From the NCBI GenBank assembly GCA_013376735.1, contig VINJ01000001.1, positions 2,790,001 through 2,854,000 of the forward strand: a stretch of DNA of 64,000 bases, read 5' to 3'. Shown here piece after piece: positions 36,245 through 46,160 of the stretch (the first letter of the stretch is position 1; each line of letters starts with the position of its first letter). Under the pieces are notes generated by a model, which had not been told where the DNA came from, ran no database searches, and saw nothing but the letters and a program-made list of their open reading frames with translations. This DNA comes from a bacterium Scap17 (lineage in GTDB: Bacteria; Pseudomonadota; Gammaproteobacteria; Pseudomonadales; Halomonadaceae). The translations under genes were made by a program, and so were the position numbers.

Positions 36245-37777
36245 TCAGTGGCCTCCGTCGCTTTTCACTCTTTCCACCGCTTCCAGCCAGCCGGCGTAGA
36301 GGCGTTCGCGCTGCTCTTCCGGCATTTCCGGCGCGAAGGTACGCTCGCAGTGCCACAGCTCGCTGATCTCATCCAGGCTGTCATACCAACCGATATGCAG
36401 GCCCGCCAGATACGCGACGCCCAGCGCCGTGGTCTCCAGCACGCGCGGACGATCCACCTTCACGCCCAGCATGTCAGACAGGAACTGCATCACCCAGTTG
36501 TTGCTGACCATGCCGCCGTCCACGCGCAGATTCGCGCAGCTGATGGCCACGTCATCCAGCATGCACTCCTGCAGGTCACGCGTCTGATAGCACACTGACT
36601 GCAGGCCGGCCGCCACGATGTCGGTGATGCCGGTGCCACGGGTCAGCCCCAGAATCGCGCCACGCGCCTGCGGATCCCAGTGCGGTGCCCCCAGGCCAGT
36701 GAAGGCCGGCACCATGTAAACGCCGTGGTCGGCCTTGGCCGCACGCGCCAGCGGTTCGGTCTCGGAGGCATCGGAAAACAGCTTCAGGCCATCACGCAGC
36801 CACTGCACGGTCGCGCCCGCCACGAAGATGCTGCCTTCCATGGCATAGGTCGGCTTGCCATTGAGGCGATAGCCCACCGTGGTCAGCAGACGATTGCGGG
36901 ACAGCTCCATCTTCTCGCCGGTGTTCATGATCATGAAGCAGCCGGTGCCGTAGGTGCTCTTGCTCATGCCGGGCGTGAAGCAGGCCTGGCCGACCAGCGC
37001 CGCCTGTTGATCGCCGGCAACGCCGCGAATCGGCATGGCCGCACCGAACAGCTGCGGATCGGTAGTGCCGAAATCATCACTGGAGTCCAGCACTTCCGGC
37101 AGCAAGGATTGTGGGATACCGAACAGCTCCAGCAGCTCACTGTCCCAGCACTGATCGACGATGTTGAACAGGCAGGTACGCGAGGCGTTGGTGGCATCGG
37201 TGACGTGGCGCTTGCCAGCGGTCAGTTTCCAGATCAGATAGCTGTCGACGGTGCCGAAGGCCAGCTCGCCCTTCTCGGCGCGTGCGCGAACGCCTTCGAC
37301 ATTCTCGAGAATCCAGCGCAGCTTGGTCGCGGAGAAATACGGGTCGATCAGCAGGCCGGTCTTCTGCTGGATCATGTCACCATGACCGGCATCGGAAAGC
37401 TCACGACAGTACTCGTGGGTGCGGCGGTCCTGCCAGACGATGGCGTTGTAGACCGGCACGCCGGTCTCGCGGTCCCAGACGATGGTGGTCTCACGCTGGT
37501 TGGTGATCCCGATGGCGGCCACCTGTTCGGCGCCGACATTGGTGTTGATCAGCGACTGACGCACGGTGCGCTTCACTGACCCCCAGATATCATCGACGTT
37601 GTGCTCGACCCAGCCGCTGTTCGGAAAGTGTTGAGCAAATTCTTCTTGTGCCAGTCCGGTCACCGCGCCTTCACGATCGAAGAGGATGGCGCGGGAGCTG
37701 GTGGTACCCTGGTCGATCGCGAGAATGCGCGTGGGTCCATCGACGCGAGAGTCTTTCTCTGGCTTGGGGCTAGACAT
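36245..37777 (-). CDS. glpK: Glycerol kinase GlpK
   Basis: Phosphorylates glycerol to sn-glycerol-3-phosphate, trapping what the channel admits. The 510 residues match the FGGY kinase family. [20 protein letters not shown] is at the start, with [45 protein letters not shown] and the ATPase block [19 protein letters not shown]. It heads the minus-strand unit glpK-glpF-glpF2. GlpR-like operators lie about 180 bases upstream. Confidence 0.97.
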   Translation of the reverse strand: MSSPKPEKDSRVDGPTRILAIDQGTTSSRAILFDREGAVTGLAQEEFAQHFPNSGWVEHNVDDIWGSVKRTVRQSLINTNVGAEQVAAIGITNQRETTIVWDRETGVPVYNAIVWQDRRTHEYCRELSDAGHGDMIQQKTGLLIDPYFSATKLRWILENVEGVRARAEKGELAFGTVDSYLIWKLTAGKRHVTDATNASRTCLFNIVDQCWDSELLELFGIPQSLLPEVLDSSDDFGTTDPQLFGAAMPIRGVAGDQQAALVGQACFTPGMSKSTYGTGCFMIMNTGEKMELSRNRLLTTVGYRLNGKPTYAMEGSIFVAGATVQWLRDGLKLFSDASETEPLARAAKADHGVYMVPAFTGLGAPHWDPQARGAILGLTRGTGITDIVAAGLQSVCYQTRDLQECMLDDVAISCANLRVDGGMVSNNWVMQFLSDMLGVKVDRPRVLETTALGVAYLAGLHIGWYDSLDEISELWHCERTFAPEMPEEQRERLYAGWLEAVERVKSDGGH

Positions 37778-37951
37778 TATGACTGTCCTTGGCTTCGAGG
37801 CTGCTTCTGAGAGTACACGTCAGCGGAGTCTGCGGTACTTCACTATATTGGCTCGGATATCATGTGAGAGCGGCAGGAGAAAGCGGGTTGGCTTTGTCCT
37901 CTTCACGCTTGGCAGGCGCAACGAGAACACTTCCTCTTGAACCATCACAAC

Positions 37952-37979
37952 CGAACACTAAATGTTCGTCTTCGAATAT
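37952..37979. promoter_or_regulatory. GlpR-type operator between glpK and glpR
   Basis: Two overlapping symmetrical sites. CGAACA-N5-TGTTCG (37952-37968) is a perfect palindrome. ATGTTCGTCTTCGAATAT (37962-37979) matches the E. coli GlpR operator pattern ATGTTCGWTAWCGAACAT, as I recall it, at 15 of 18 positions. The 470-base gap from 37778 to 38248 otherwise holds no gene. Confidence 0.6.
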
Positions 37980-38248
37980 CGCTGCAAACGTTAGCGCCAA
38001 ATGCGCATTATCACAAACGTATTACCAATCAATATCATTGTACCTTGGTCTCATGCCCAATGCGCCGACATGGCCTGTTGCAGCTTCGCAACACCCTGAC
38101 GCCATTCGTCAAATTGCACTGACGCCCCCCTGTTGGATTAGGATGTAACCTCACTGGACGACCCCACTCCCCAACGGCAATCGTGATGCGCGCTTCCTGA
38201 CATGAAGTGAACTCACGATCCGCAAGCCGCTGACAACAAGAGAGCAGG

Positions 38249-39040
38249 ATGATGCAGCCAAAGCGCCATCGCGCCATTGTCGAACTGATCACGCGTCAGG
38301 GATATGCCTCCATCGAGCAGCTGGCCAGTCACTTCGATGTCACGCCACAGACCATTCGTCGCGACCTCAATCAGCTGTCCGAGGCCGGTGCGCTCAAGCG
38401 CGTGCACGGGGGCGCGGGGCTTGAGTCCAGCACCGTCAGCACCGCCTACAGCACCCGCAAGACATTGAACCTGGGCGCCAAGCGGCGCATGGCGGCGGCC
38501 CTGGCCAGGCAGATCCCCGACCACGCCTCGCTGTTCATCAACATCGGCACCAGCAACGAGATGGTGGCCGAGGCGCTGTGTGATCACCGCGGGCTTGAGG
38601 TCATCACCAACAACCTGAACGTGGCGGCCATCCTCCAGCACAAGGAGGATTTCAACGTCATCGTGGCCGGCGGCATGGTGCGCTCCCGCGATGGCGGCAT
38701 CATCGGCGAGGCCACCATCGACTTCATCAACCAGTTCAAGGTCGACTTCGGCATCATCGGTATCAGTGGCATCGATGAAGATGGCTCGCTGCTGGAATTC
38801 GACTATCAGGAAGTGCGTGTCGCCCAGGCGATCATCCACAACTCACGCCAGGTCTTCCTGATCGCAGATCACTCCAAGTTCCAGCGCAATGCGGTCGTGC
38901 GCCAGGGCAACCTGAGCCAGCTCGATGCGCTCTTCACCGACATCCAGCCGCCGGAGAGCATCCTGACCCTGATGCGCCAGCATGAGGTCGCGCTGCATGT
39001 CGCTGAAGATGAGTCGCCGAGCGAGACTGGCGACGCTTGA
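38249..39040 (+). CDS. glpR: DeoR-family glycerol-3-phosphate regulon repressor GlpR
   Basis: Repressor of 263 residues. The N-terminal helix-turn-helix reads [20 protein letters not shown] then [17 protein letters not shown], the DeoR signature. The C-terminal sugar-phosphate domain has [46 protein letters not shown] and [19 protein letters not shown]. Glycerol-3-phosphate is the known inducer in the family. It is divergent from glpK and upstream of glpD, with candidate operators before both. Confidence 0.93.
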   Translation: MMQPKRHRAIVELITRQGYASIEQLASHFDVTPQTIRRDLNQLSEAGALKRVHGGAGLESSTVSTAYSTRKTLNLGAKRRMAAALARQIPDHASLFINIGTSNEMVAEALCDHRGLEVITNNLNVAAILQHKEDFNVIVAGGMVRSRDGGIIGEATIDFINQFKVDFGIIGISGIDEDGSLLEFDYQEVRVAQAIIHNSRQVFLIADHSKFQRNAVVRQGNLSQLDALFTDIQPPESILTLMRQHEVALHVAEDESPSETGDA

Positions 39041-39458
39041 GCACCGGGACGCGCCATCCAACCGACCAGTCACCTCACCAACAAGCCAACACGACCAACT
39101 CGTCTCGCGATCACGGGGCCAGGCAACACGCCGACGAGCAGCCTGGCCCGGCTCTCATCATCATCTACCTCGCCCCTTCCCCATTCTCCTCGCCCGCTCT
39201 TGCACCAATGAGCCCTCGCAGATGACGACAGCCGCACTTCTGCTGTCTTACCGCTACCCAGTGACACCGCTTCGTCTCCGCATGACATGTCATGACGCTT
39301 GATCAGCCACTACGGGCATCGTCTGCGCTGCCCGCGCGGCAACATGACAGCCAGGCGCTTCATGAAAATGTCACGGCATGATCAGAGACTGAGAAAAAAC
39401 ACCGGCAAGACAACAGGTTGAATATCAGGCAATCCTCAGTTGCCAGACACTCGCCCAA
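39041..39458. other. Gap between glpR and glpD
   Basis: No gene is seen. The stretch carries the glpD promoter region, and the candidate operators follow directly. Longer frames through it lack family similarity. Confidence 0.45.
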
Positions 39459-39542
39459 ATGATCACTTTCGAAAGCCATCGGCGCACAAGAATCCCCTTG
39501 ATGTTCGACTTTTGCTAAGCTATGTTCACTTTCGAAAACCCA
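39459..39542. promoter_or_regulatory. Repeated GlpR-like sites upstream of glpD
   Basis: Two close copies of a site containing TCACTTTCGAAA lie at 39459-39479 and 39522-39542. A half-site ATGTTCG is at 39501-39507 between them. The second copy ends about 70 bases before the glpD start. Shared ATGNTC and TTCGAA elements resemble the glpK-glpR intergenic operator. Confidence 0.5.
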
Positions 39543-39613
39543 TTATCGCGCACCTTGCCGGTGCAGACTCATTCGCCCCACCCGGTAGCGCCGGGCACGA
39601 GCAGGAGCAGCCC

Positions 39614-41116
39614 ATGTCCCGCGACAACGATGCACTTCTTGACCTCTTCATCATCGGCGGCGGCATCAATGGCGCCGGTATCGCCAACGATGCCAGCGGC
39701 CGCGGCCTGAGCGTGGCCCTGTGCGAGCAGAACGACCTCGCCAGCGCGACCTCCTCCGCCAGCAGCAAGCTGATCCACGGCGGCCTGCGCTATCTGGAGC
39801 ACTACGAATTCCGTCTGGTGCGCGAGGCTCTGCAGGAGCGCGAGGTGCTGCTCAAGAAGGCGCCGCATATCATCTGGCCACTGCGCTTCATCCTGCCGCA
39901 CCAGCCGCATCTGCGTCCGGCGTGGATGATTCGCGCGGGCCTGTTCCTGTATGACCACATCGGCAAGCGCGAGACACTGCCAGCCTCCAAGGGTCTCAAG
40001 TTCGGCGAGCAGAGCCCGCTGGTCAGCGAGATCAATCAGGGCTTCGAATACTCGGATTGCTGGGTCGATGATGCTCGTCTGGTCATCACCAATGCGCTGC
40101 AGGCGCGCGAGCAAGGCGCCGAGATCATGACGGGCACCCGCTGTGTCGGCGCCCGTGATGTCGAAGGCCACTGGGAGCTGACGCTTGAAGATGTCAGCAG
40201 CGGCGAGACCTTCATCCGTCGCGCACGCACCCTGGTGAATGCCGCAGGCCCGTGGGTGGAGTCCTTCATCAAGGGTGCCACCGAACGCACGCCGCGCTAT
40301 GGCATCCGCATGATCCAGGGCAGCCACCTGATCGTGCCGCGCATCAACACCGATGACCGCGCCTTCATCCTGCAGAACAAGGACAAGCGCATCGTCTTCG
40401 TGCTGCCCTATCAGGAAGACTTCAGCCTGATTGGCACCACCGACGTGCGCTACAAGGGCGACCCCTCCGAGGTGGCCTGCTCCAGCGATGAGACCGACTA
40501 CATGCTCGAGGTGGTCAACCATCACTTCAAGCGCAAGCTCGGCCGCGAGGACGTGGTCTCGACCTTCTCCGGCGTACGCCCGCTGTGTGACGACGAGTCG
40601 GCAGACCCCTCCGCGATGACGCGTGATTACACTCTTCACCTGGATGACAGCGGCGCACCGATGCTGTCCATCTTCGGCGGCAAGATCACCACCTATCGCA
40701 AGCTGGCCGAATCGGCACTTGAAGACCTCAAGCCGCTGCTGCCGAGCATGGGCAAACCGTGGACCCACGAGAAGGCCCTGCCCGGGGGTGATATCGAGAG
40801 CCGCGCAGCCTTCACTCGCCAGCTGCAGCGCGACTACCCGTTCCTCGGCGAAGCACGCGCCCGACGCTTCGCCTCAAGCTACGGCAGCCTGTGCCTGCAC
40901 TTCCTCGACGGCAAGCAGAGCGAGGCGGACCTGGGCGAGGACTTCGGCGCCGGCCTGAGCGCCGCCGAGATCGACTACCTGGTCGAGCACGAATGGGCGC
41001 GTGAGGTGCAGGATGTCGTCTGGCGCCGCACCAAGCTGACGCTGCGCCTGAGCGATGAGCAGAAGACGCGCATCGGCGACTATCTCAAGGAACGCCTGCT
41101 GGCACGCGCCGCCTGA
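39614..41116 (+). CDS. glpD: Aerobic glycerol-3-phosphate dehydrogenase GlpD
   Basis: Membrane-associated flavoenzyme that oxidises glycerol-3-phosphate to DHAP and passes electrons to ubiquinone. The 500 residues match the family. The FAD-binding motif is FIIGGGINGAGIANDASGRG. SSKLIHGGLRYLEHYEFRLV, RTLVNAAGPWVE, FVLPYQEDFSLIGTTDVRY and FGGKITTYRKLAE follow in order. The ATG at 39614 has an AGGAG site; the longer frame from 39440 is rejected because it runs through the operator region. Confidence 0.96.
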   Translation: MSRDNDALLDLFIIGGGINGAGIANDASGRGLSVALCEQNDLASATSSASSKLIHGGLRYLEHYEFRLVREALQEREVLLKKAPHIIWPLRFILPHQPHLRPAWMIRAGLFLYDHIGKRETLPASKGLKFGEQSPLVSEINQGFEYSDCWVDDARLVITNALQAREQGAEIMTGTRCVGARDVEGHWELTLEDVSSGETFIRRARTLVNAAGPWVESFIKGATERTPRYGIRMIQGSHLIVPRINTDDRAFILQNKDKRIVFVLPYQEDFSLIGTTDVRYKGDPSEVACSSDETDYMLEVVNHHFKRKLGREDVVSTFSGVRPLCDDESADPSAMTRDYTLHLDDSGAPMLSIFGGKITTYRKLAESALEDLKPLLPSMGKPWTHEKALPGGDIESRAAFTRQLQRDYPFLGEARARRFASSYGSLCLHFLDGKQSEADLGEDFGAGLSAAEIDYLVEHEWAREVQDVVWRRTKLTLRLSDEQKTRIGDYLKERLLARAA

Positions 41117-41142
41117 TGAAAACCGGCTGAGCCAGCAGCGAA

Positions 41143-41179
41143 AAAAGCCCGCCCCTCCGACAAGGAGGGGCGGGCTTTT
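41143..41179. terminator. Bidirectional terminator between glpD and fumC
   Basis: Perfect 16-base arms at 41143-41158 and 41164-41179, flanked by A and T runs, between two convergent genes. Confidence 0.9.
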
Positions 41180-41220
41180 CGTTCAGGGACAGGCGGCATT
41201 TTAGGTCATGTATTGACGGA

Positions 41221-42612
41221 TTATTGGATACCGCCCGCCGTCAGCTTGGCCGGGTCGAGCAGACGCTCCAGCTCCTCGCGTGACAGCTCCGTCTCTTCCT
41301 CGGCCACATCCAGAATCGGACGCCCGGCCTGATAGGCCACCTTGGCCACTCGCGCCGCCTCGTTGTAACCGATCACCGGATTGAGCGCCGTGACCAGAAT
41401 CGGGTTCTTGGCCAGCGGTGCCTCGATGTTGTCCTGGCGCACGTTGAAGGTGGCAATGGCCTTGTCCGCCAGCAGGCGGCTGACATTGGCACTCAAGGTG
41501 ATCGAGGACAGCAGGCTGTTGGCGATCAGCGGCAGCATGACATTGAGCTGGAAATTGCCGCTTTGCCCGGCGATGCCGATGGTGGCGTCATTGCCCATCA
41601 CCTGCGCCGCCACCTGAGCGGCCGCCTCGGGGATCACCGGATTGACCTTGCCCGGCATGATGGAGCTGCCCGGCTGCAGGGCCTCAAGCTCGATCTCGCC
41701 CAGCCCTGCCAGCGGGCCGGAATTCATCCAGCGCAGGTCGTTGCTGATCTTCATCATCGCCACGGCGTAGGTACGCAGCTGGCCGGAGAGCTCGACTGCC
41801 GTGTCCTGGGAGGACAGCGCCGCGAAGAAGCTCTCGGCGGGACGGAAGGCATGGCCGGTCTGGTGCGAGAGGCGGTCGGCAATGCGCTCGGCGAATTCCG
41901 GATGCGCGTTGATACCACTACCCACGGCAGTCCCGCCCTGGGCGAGGCGCTCCAAGCGCGGCAGCACCTGCTCGATGCGCTCGATGGCCTGCCCGACCTG
42001 CGCCTGCCAGGCACCCAGCTCCTGGCTCATGCGGATCGGCATTGCGTCCATCAGATGAGTGCGGCCGGTCTTGACGACGTCGTCCACCTCAGAGGCCTTG
42101 CGGGAGATCACCTCATGCAGATGGCGCAGCGCCGGCAACAGGGTGTCCGAGACAGCGATGACGGCGGACAGATGAATGGCTGTCGGGATCACATCATTGC
42201 TCGACTGCCCCATGTTGACGTGGTCGTTGGCGCCGACGGTCACGTCCTTGTCGCCCAGATGCTGATTGGCAAGTTGCGTCAGCACCTCGTTGACGTTCAT
42301 GTTGGTCGAGGTGCCGGAACCGGTCTGGAAGACATCGACCGGGAATTGATCAGCATGTTCGCCGTCGATGACCTGGCGCGCCGCCTTGATGATCGCCTCG
42401 GCACGCACGTCATCCAGCAGCTCCAGGTCACGGTTGACCTCGGCCGCAGCCAGCTTGATGCGCGCCACGGCGCGAATGAAGGCAGCAGGCAACGGCTGGC
42501 CGCTGACGGGGAAGTTATCGACCGCTCGCTGAGTCTGGGCGCCATAGAGTGCGCTGGCCGGCACTTCGAGTTCACCCATGCTGTCGCGTTCACGGCGGGT
42601 CTGGCTGCTCAT
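41221..42612 (-). CDS. fumC: Class II fumarate hydratase FumC
   Basis: Iron-independent, oxygen-stable fumarase interconverting fumarate and malate, 463 residues. LYGAQTQRAVDNFPVSG is near the N-terminus. The active-site blocks are QTGSGTSTNMNVNEV, GQSSNDVIPTAIH, TGRTHLMDAMPIRMSQE and the signature GSSIMPGKVNP. The ATG at 42612 follows AGGGAG. A candidate Fur box lies about 155 bases upstream, which would fit use of this enzyme when iron is scarce. Confidence 0.96.
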   Translation of the reverse strand: MSSQTRRERDSMGELEVPASALYGAQTQRAVDNFPVSGQPLPAAFIRAVARIKLAAAEVNRDLELLDDVRAEAIIKAARQVIDGEHADQFPVDVFQTGSGTSTNMNVNEVLTQLANQHLGDKDVTVGANDHVNMGQSSNDVIPTAIHLSAVIAVSDTLLPALRHLHEVISRKASEVDDVVKTGRTHLMDAMPIRMSQELGAWQAQVGQAIERIEQVLPRLERLAQGGTAVGSGINAHPEFAERIADRLSHQTGHAFRPAESFFAALSSQDTAVELSGQLRTYAVAMMKISNDLRWMNSGPLAGLGEIELEALQPGSSIMPGKVNPVIPEAAAQVAAQVMGNDATIGIAGQSGNFQLNVMLPLIANSLLSSITLSANVSRLLADKAIATFNVRQDNIEAPLAKNPILVTALNPVIGYNEAARVAKVAYQAGRPILDVAEEETELSREELERLLDPAKLTAGGIQ

Positions 42613-42767
42613 GCTTGTCTCCCTGTGCTGTTGCATATGACGTCGCACCTGGCTGGCGTCACTGATGGGCGGCTGGCAATCATTGATCAATGACCTGATC
42701 GCCAGCTTCAGTCCCCTGATGGTCACTTGGGGACGCACAGGATACCAATCAAGCCGCTTGATGGTAG

Positions 42768-42782
42768 TGATTATCAATAACA
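42768..42782. promoter_or_regulatory. Candidate Fur box upstream of fumC
   Basis: TGATTATCAATAACA matches the 7-1-7 Fur consensus TGATAAT-N-ATTATCA at 12 of 14 positions. It is in an AT-rich patch within an otherwise GC-rich 450-base gap between the divergent fumC and FUSC-family genes. Confidence 0.5.
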
Positions 42783-43063
42783 ATTACACATTCATTGCCT
42801 GGCTCCGTCATCCCCCGCCCTGCAACCTTTCAGATGCACGCTTGCAAGATGGCGACTCACCAATCCGCTGTTACGCAAGACGAGGCCTCGGTTACACTGT
42901 GCGGCGCCTCTACCATGGCCATGGCTCCTTGACCACGCCTCATGAATCCTGTCGACGGAATGACCGCGAACCTGATGTCCACCTCTTCGCTGCTGAAACC
43001 CGCCCTGTGTGCGGTGTGCACCATCCCTCACTTCCTCGTGCCTGTCGGAGGGGAAATCGCGTC

Positions 43064-44416
43064 ATGAAATGGTTCTCGCACAACCCTTACTTCACCTACC
43101 TGCACCGCCAGCGCCTGCATATCCTGCGTGTGACCGTCGCCCTGACGCTGTGCTTTTCCATCATCGAACTGTTCGGCCTGCCGCACAGTTCCTGGGCATT
43201 GGTCAGCACCGTGATGGTCATGGGCAACCTGCCCCACGTCGGCGGTGTCATCGACAAGGGCTGGCAACGTCTGGTCGGCACTCTGCTTGGCGGCCTGTGG
43301 GGCCTGATCCTGATTCTGGTCGCCGAGCCGCTGCCGGGCGTGGTGCCCTTCTGGAGCATCGCCGGCATCGCCCTGGCGCTGAATGCCACCTTCAGCAATC
43401 GCTATGGCTACAGCTCGCTGTTGTTCTGCGTCACGCTGCTGATGGTGATCGGTGATGGCAATCATGATATTGGCATCGGGCTGTGGCGTGTCTTCAATGT
43501 GGTGCTGGGTACCATGATCAGCATCGTGGTCAGCATGGTGCTGCTGCCCCAGAAGGCGACGGATGTCTTCCGCTTCCTGCTGGCCGACAACCTCGACAAG
43601 CTGGCACGCCTCTACCACGGCCATACCAAGGCCGAGCGTGAGGGTGTCAGTGAGGCACTCGCGCTGGTGCGTGCCACCTCGGCACAATTGGTCAAGCAGC
43701 GCGGGCTGGTCGATGCCGTCGCTCAGGAAGGCCGCATCAATCGTGCCGACATCGAGGAAATCCTGTCCTTCGAGCGCCGCATGATCTCGACCATCGAGCT
43801 GCTGCAGGAAACCCACTGGAACACCCGCGAGGGGCATGAATTCATCGAGGGACTGGATGGTCTGCGCGATGCCCAGCATCGTCTGGCCCGCGCCCTGGGG
43901 ACCCTGGCTTTCCAGGTGCGCACCGGCCAGAGCATCGAACTGACGGTGACGCCCTTCGACCTGCAACGCTATGCCGATGTCCGCAATGTCGAGAGCCGCA
44001 AGGGCCGCGCGCTGTTCAGCCCATCGGGCTATCTGTGGCTCAATCGCGAGCTGGCCCGGCTGACCGAGGCACTGGGCAAGCGTCTGTCGCTGCTGGAACG
44101 GCTGCCGAGCCAACGCCTGCAACGCCGACTGCCGGGCCATGGCCTGATCAGTGATGCACGCCGCCTGTTCCTGCCGGAAGACCCGACGCCGGGGGATACG
44201 GCAGCCCCCACCAGGCGCGAGAACAGCGCTGGCAGGCAGCACACTCCGGCCAGCAAGGCGCCGGCCAGCAAGGCGCCGGCCAGCAAGGTGCCAGCCAGCA
44301 AAGCGACGGCGAGTAATGACAACAGCTGTGATGACACCGTCAGCGATGAGCCAGACCGCCGCGACAGGCGCCAGCCGGACTCGGCCGGCAATGAGACTGC
44401 CAGGAAAGACACATGA
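43064..44416 (+). CDS. FUSC-family inner membrane protein
   Basis: Fusaric acid resistance/aromatic acid exporter-like protein, 450 residues. About six membrane helices occupy residues 20-165 (LRVTVALTLCFSIIELFGLP, ALVSTVMVMGNLPHVGG, LVGTLLGGLWGLILILV, VLGTMISIVVSMVLLP). A long cytoplasmic helical domain follows to about 385. The last 60 residues are low complexity, with a PASKA repeat. The ATG at 43064 has a GGAGG site; the much longer upstream frame is rejected. The stop overlaps nadB by four bases, an unexpected pairing. The substrate is unknown. Confidence 0.82.
   Translation: MKWFSHNPYFTYLHRQRLHILRVTVALTLCFSIIELFGLPHSSWALVSTVMVMGNLPHVGGVIDKGWQRLVGTLLGGLWGLILILVAEPLPGVVPFWSIAGIALALNATFSNRYGYSSLLFCVTLLMVIGDGNHDIGIGLWRVFNVVLGTMISIVVSMVLLPQKATDVFRFLLADNLDKLARLYHGHTKAEREGVSEALALVRATSAQLVKQRGLVDAVAQEGRINRADIEEILSFERRMISTIELLQETHWNTREGHEFIEGLDGLRDAQHRLARALGTLAFQVRTGQSIELTVTPFDLQRYADVRNVESRKGRALFSPSGYLWLNRELARLTEALGKRLSLLERLPSQRLQRRLPGHGLISDARRLFLPEDPTPGDTAAPTRRENSAGRQHTPASKAPASKAPASKVPASKATASNDNSCDDTVSDEPDRRDRRQPDSAGNETARKDT
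44246..44305 (+). repeat. Four tandem 15-bp units in the FUSC-family gene
   Basis: Four in-frame copies of CCGGCCAGCAAGGCG (44246-44305); the third and fourth have diverged. They encode repeated PASKA/PASKV in the basic C-terminal tail. Copy number could change by slippage without breaking the frame. Confidence 0.85.
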
Positions 44417-46119
44417 ACTCAGTATCCGGAGTGACTCCCGCAAGCCAGCATGACGTGTTGATCGTCGGTGGCGGCGCGGCAGGTTTGACCCTGGCACTCA
44501 GCCTCGCCAATCGCCTGCTGCCCGGCCCGCGCACCCGCCGCGTCACGCTGTTGCGTCCAGCGCGTGAGGCACAGGGCGCCAGCCGCTGGGCGCAGGGCGG
44601 TATCGCGGCGGTGCTGGCGCCCGAGGACGATGTGGAGTCCCATGTCGCTGACACCCTGATTGCCGGCGATGGCCTGTGCAACGAGCGCGCGGTGCGCTTC
44701 ACCGTCGGCCACTCGCGGGAGGCCATCGAATGGCTGATCGCGCTCGGCGTGCCCTTCACCCCGGCCGACGCCGACGCCAGCTACCCCTTCCACCTTACCC
44801 GCGAAGGGGGGCATGGCCGCCGCCGCATCATCCACGCCGCCGACGCCACCGGGCGAGCGCTGCTCGATACGCTCAGCGCCCACGTCGAAGCTCACCCGAA
44901 CATCGAGATTCTCGAAGACCTGCTGGCCGTCGACATCGCGGTCAACGCTGGCCGCGCCAGTGGTCTGTGGGTGATGGACGGCACGGGCCAGCGCCAATGG
45001 CTGGCGGCCAATGACCTGGTACTGGCCACCGGCGGCGCCAGCGGGCTGTTCGCCCACGCCACCAGCCCGAGCGCCAGTGTCGGTGACGGCATGGCGATGG
45101 CGACCCGCGCCGGCGCCAGCCTGATGAACCTGGAGTTCCAGCAGTTTCATCCCACCTGCCTGTATGATCCCGATGGCACGCCCTTTTTGATCTCCGAGGC
45201 GGTGCGGGGCGAAGGGGGGCTGCTGCTGCGCCCGGATGGGCATCGCTTCATGGCCGATCATGATCCGCGCCTGGAGCTGGCGCCGCGTGATGTCGTGGCA
45301 CGCGCCATCCTCACCGAGATGCGCACGCACGGTCTCGAGCATGTCTGTCTGGACATCAGCGCGCTGGGCGCCGAGGCGATCGAGCACCATTTCCCGACCA
45401 TCGCCGAGCACTGCCTGGCGCGCGGGATCGATATTCGTCATGCTCCGATACCCGTCGTCCCTGCCGCCCACTACAGCTGCGGCGGCATCGCCACCGGGCT
45501 GGATGGCGAAAGCGACCTGCCGGGGCTCTGGGCCATCGGCGAAGTCGCCTGCACGGGCCTGCACGGCGCCAATCGCATGGCCAGCAACTCGCTGCTCGAA
45601 TGCCTGGTGCAGGCGCGCGCCTGTGGTGAAGCACTTGGGCAACTCCACCGCGCCGACGAGCCACGCCTGACGAGCACGCTCGACTCGCTGATGCCGCAAC
45701 ACGCCGCCCTGCTCACACAGCTTGCCGACAATGGTCAGGTCTGGCGCTGCGTGATGCGTTTGAGCGCGGACGAGGCACGCACGCGCCTGCACAGCTTGCG
45801 CCAGCTGATGAGTCTGCAAGCGGGAATCGAGCGCAGCCAGCACGGCCTGAGGGAGGCGTTGGAGCAGATAACACAGTGGGTATCGCTTGAGACGGGACAG
45901 GCGGCGGAGAGCGAGCAGCACAGGCAAGCTTCAGCGCCGCGGGCAGGGCTCGATCATCTTGCGCTCTATCAGGCCTTGACGCTGGCACCGCTGCTGCTGC
46001 TCAGCGCCCATCAACGTCATGAGTCACGCGGCCTGCACTTCATTCGCGACTTCCCGATGCCGGCGTCGCGCGCCCGCGATAGCGTCATACGCCTCTCGGC
46101 CTTTGCGGCCGCGACCTGA
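44413..46119 (+). CDS. nadB: L-aspartate oxidase NadB
   Basis: Flavoenzyme making iminoaspartate, the first step of NAD synthesis de novo. The 568 residues are slightly longer than usual. LIVGGGAAGLTLALSLANRL is the FAD motif. GASRWAQGGIAAVL, HLTREGGHGRRRIIHAADAT, EFQQFHPTCLYDP and the C-terminal block HYSCGGIATGLDGESDLPG with GANRMASNSLLECLV are typical. It starts inside the end of the FUSC-family gene (ATGA). nadA and nadC are not in the window. Confidence 0.95.
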   Translation: MNSVSGVTPASQHDVLIVGGGAAGLTLALSLANRLLPGPRTRRVTLLRPAREAQGASRWAQGGIAAVLAPEDDVESHVADTLIAGDGLCNERAVRFTVGHSREAIEWLIALGVPFTPADADASYPFHLTREGGHGRRRIIHAADATGRALLDTLSAHVEAHPNIEILEDLLAVDIAVNAGRASGLWVMDGTGQRQWLAANDLVLATGGASGLFAHATSPSASVGDGMAMATRAGASLMNLEFQQFHPTCLYDPDGTPFLISEAVRGEGGLLLRPDGHRFMADHDPRLELAPRDVVARAILTEMRTHGLEHVCLDISALGAEAIEHHFPTIAEHCLARGIDIRHAPIPVVPAAHYSCGGIATGLDGESDLPGLWAIGEVACTGLHGANRMASNSLLECLVQARACGEALGQLHRADEPRLTSTLDSLMPQHAALLTQLADNGQVWRCVMRLSADEARTRLHSLRQLMSLQAGIERSQHGLREALEQITQWVSLETGQAAESEQHRQASAPRAGLDHLALYQALTLAPLLLLSAHQRHESRGLHFIRDFPMPASRARDSVIRLSAFAAAT

Positions 46120-46160
46120 GCGGCTCATGCGAAGGACCATGAAAAGGCCCATGAGCAGGC

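Noticed and set aside
39440-39613. N-terminal extension of GlpD from 39440
   Set aside because: It covers the repeated operator sites, has no homology to GlpD, and the ATG at 39614 has a good ribosome site.
44246-44305. Tandem 15-bp repeats as a CRISPR-like or REP array
   Set aside because: The units are contiguous, in frame and encode a protein tail; there are no spacers.
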